A DNA stretch of 64,000 nt from Oligoflexia bacterium (lineage in GTDB: Bacteria > Bdellovibrionota_G > JALEGL01): assembly GCA_035326705.1 (NCBI GenBank), contig DAOLES010000001.1, positions 437,653 to 501,652 on the forward strand, given 5' to 3'. Below the pieces are notes generated by a model, which had not been told where the DNA came from, ran no database searches, and saw nothing but the letters and a program-made list of their open reading frames with translations. The translations under genes and the position numbers were made by a program. Positions 63,773 to 64,000 of this stretch are shown here, piece by piece. The stretch's first letter is position 1; each line of letters opens with the position of its first letter.

Positions 63773-64000
63773 TTATTTTTTAATTCTTTGCACACTAACT
63801 GATTCTGGAAAAACTGTATAGCGTACATTTTTAGGCAATCCACTAACAATAGGATTAATTTTAATTGCCGGCTGAAATAAATTTGGTAGCTCTTCAATTT
63901 CAACATTAATGTTTTTTTGATCGAGAGAAAGCATATCCCCTGCCATACCTTCTACATTTATTGTCACTGTTTTGGGATTGACACGATACAGCTCTGAATC
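63773..64000 (-). CDS. YbbR/CdaR-like domain protein, 5' part outside window
   Basis: The frame is open from the window edge to the stop at 63773, giving 76 C-terminal residues (…YRVNPKTVTINVEG … IKINPIVSGLPKNVRYTVFPESVSVQ). The pattern of a P-K-x-V-x-V-x-G strand followed by V-x-P-x-x-V-x-V is that of YbbR repeats. CdaR regulates the c-di-AMP cyclase CdaA, and cdaA-cdaR-glmM is a common operon. The cyclase itself would lie outside the window. Confidence 0.8.
   Translation of the reverse strand, partial: DSELYRVNPKTVTINVEGMAGDMLSLDQKNINVEIEELPNLFQPAIKINPIVSGLPKNVRYTVFPESVSVQRIKK

Noticed and set aside
1..64000. CRISPR arrays, tRNA or rRNA genes, transposases, prophage genes
   Set aside because: Gaps were read on both strands; no spaced direct repeats, cloverleaf or TTCRA-type arms, and no transposase or integrase motif were seen.

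Overview
The window reads as a chromosomal segment of an AT-rich Gram-negative bacterium. Lipoproteins, a probable outer-membrane barrel protein, SecDF-YajC and a full type IV pilus locus point to a two-membrane cell. The pilus gene order pilB-pilT-pilC-pilS-pilR-pilA-(TPR)-ABC ATPase-ABC permease-X-pilD matches the arrangement I know from Myxococcus xanthus. Together with a PEGA-domain Ser/Thr kinase, a class I lysyl-tRNA synthetase and several NtrC-type regulators, this suggests the old deltaproteobacterial group (Bdellovibrionota or Myxococcota relatives). The assignment is inference; no rRNA is present. I see no tRNA, CRISPR array, transposase or phage gene. Nearly all genes lie on the minus strand.

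Layout by coordinate: 1-3.1 kb holds lysS (class I, partial), a decayed PP2C phosphatase and prfB. 3.1-6.0 kb holds two small unknown genes and recJ. 6.0-11.5 kb is the secF-secD-yajC-tgt-queA cluster. 11.5-15.6 kb has a family 4 uracil-DNA glycosylase, a ComEC-like channel and uvrC. 15.6-23.4 kb is an envelope/secreted region: a matrixin-like metalloprotease, its small partner, an SH3/barrel protein and a 1394-residue TPR protein. 23.6-26.8 kb keeps the classic ndk-rlmN-pilF-rodZ order with one extra unknown gene. 27.2-31.8 kb is a TCA block (icd-mdh-sucC-sucD). 31.9-46.1 kb is the pilus locus, closed by a PilV-like pseudopilin. 46.4-49.7 kb has ribF and the divergent kinase. 49.7-55.2 kb is an RNA-repair locus: rtcB-rtcA plus two unknown genes in one overlapping operon, divergent from rtcR, with a near-consensus sigma-54 promoter. 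55.1-64 kb has mnmA, a HEAT-like protein, tsaE, a Rieske protein, an M16 protease, pdxJ, glmM and the end of a YbbR/CdaR gene.

The least ordinary signals are non-coding. A palindrome-rich dispersed repeat (called REP1 here) occurs three times, at 27.0, 30.3 and 44.2 kb, each time between a gene end and the next gene of the same strand. The copy behind sucD is flanked by a perfect 40-bp direct repeat; both repeats encode the same SucD C-terminus, as if an element integrated into the gene end and rebuilt it. A second repeat (REP2) occurs twice near the REP1 copies and has a hairpin whose two strands differ in a compensatory way, which suggests selection for structure. The rtc operon with two unrecognised downstream genes is the best candidate for an undescribed protein system. 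Two sigma-54 promoters (rtcB, pilA), a pair of PilR-like enhancer sites, and two terminator hairpins that overlap starts of downstream genes are further regulatory points.
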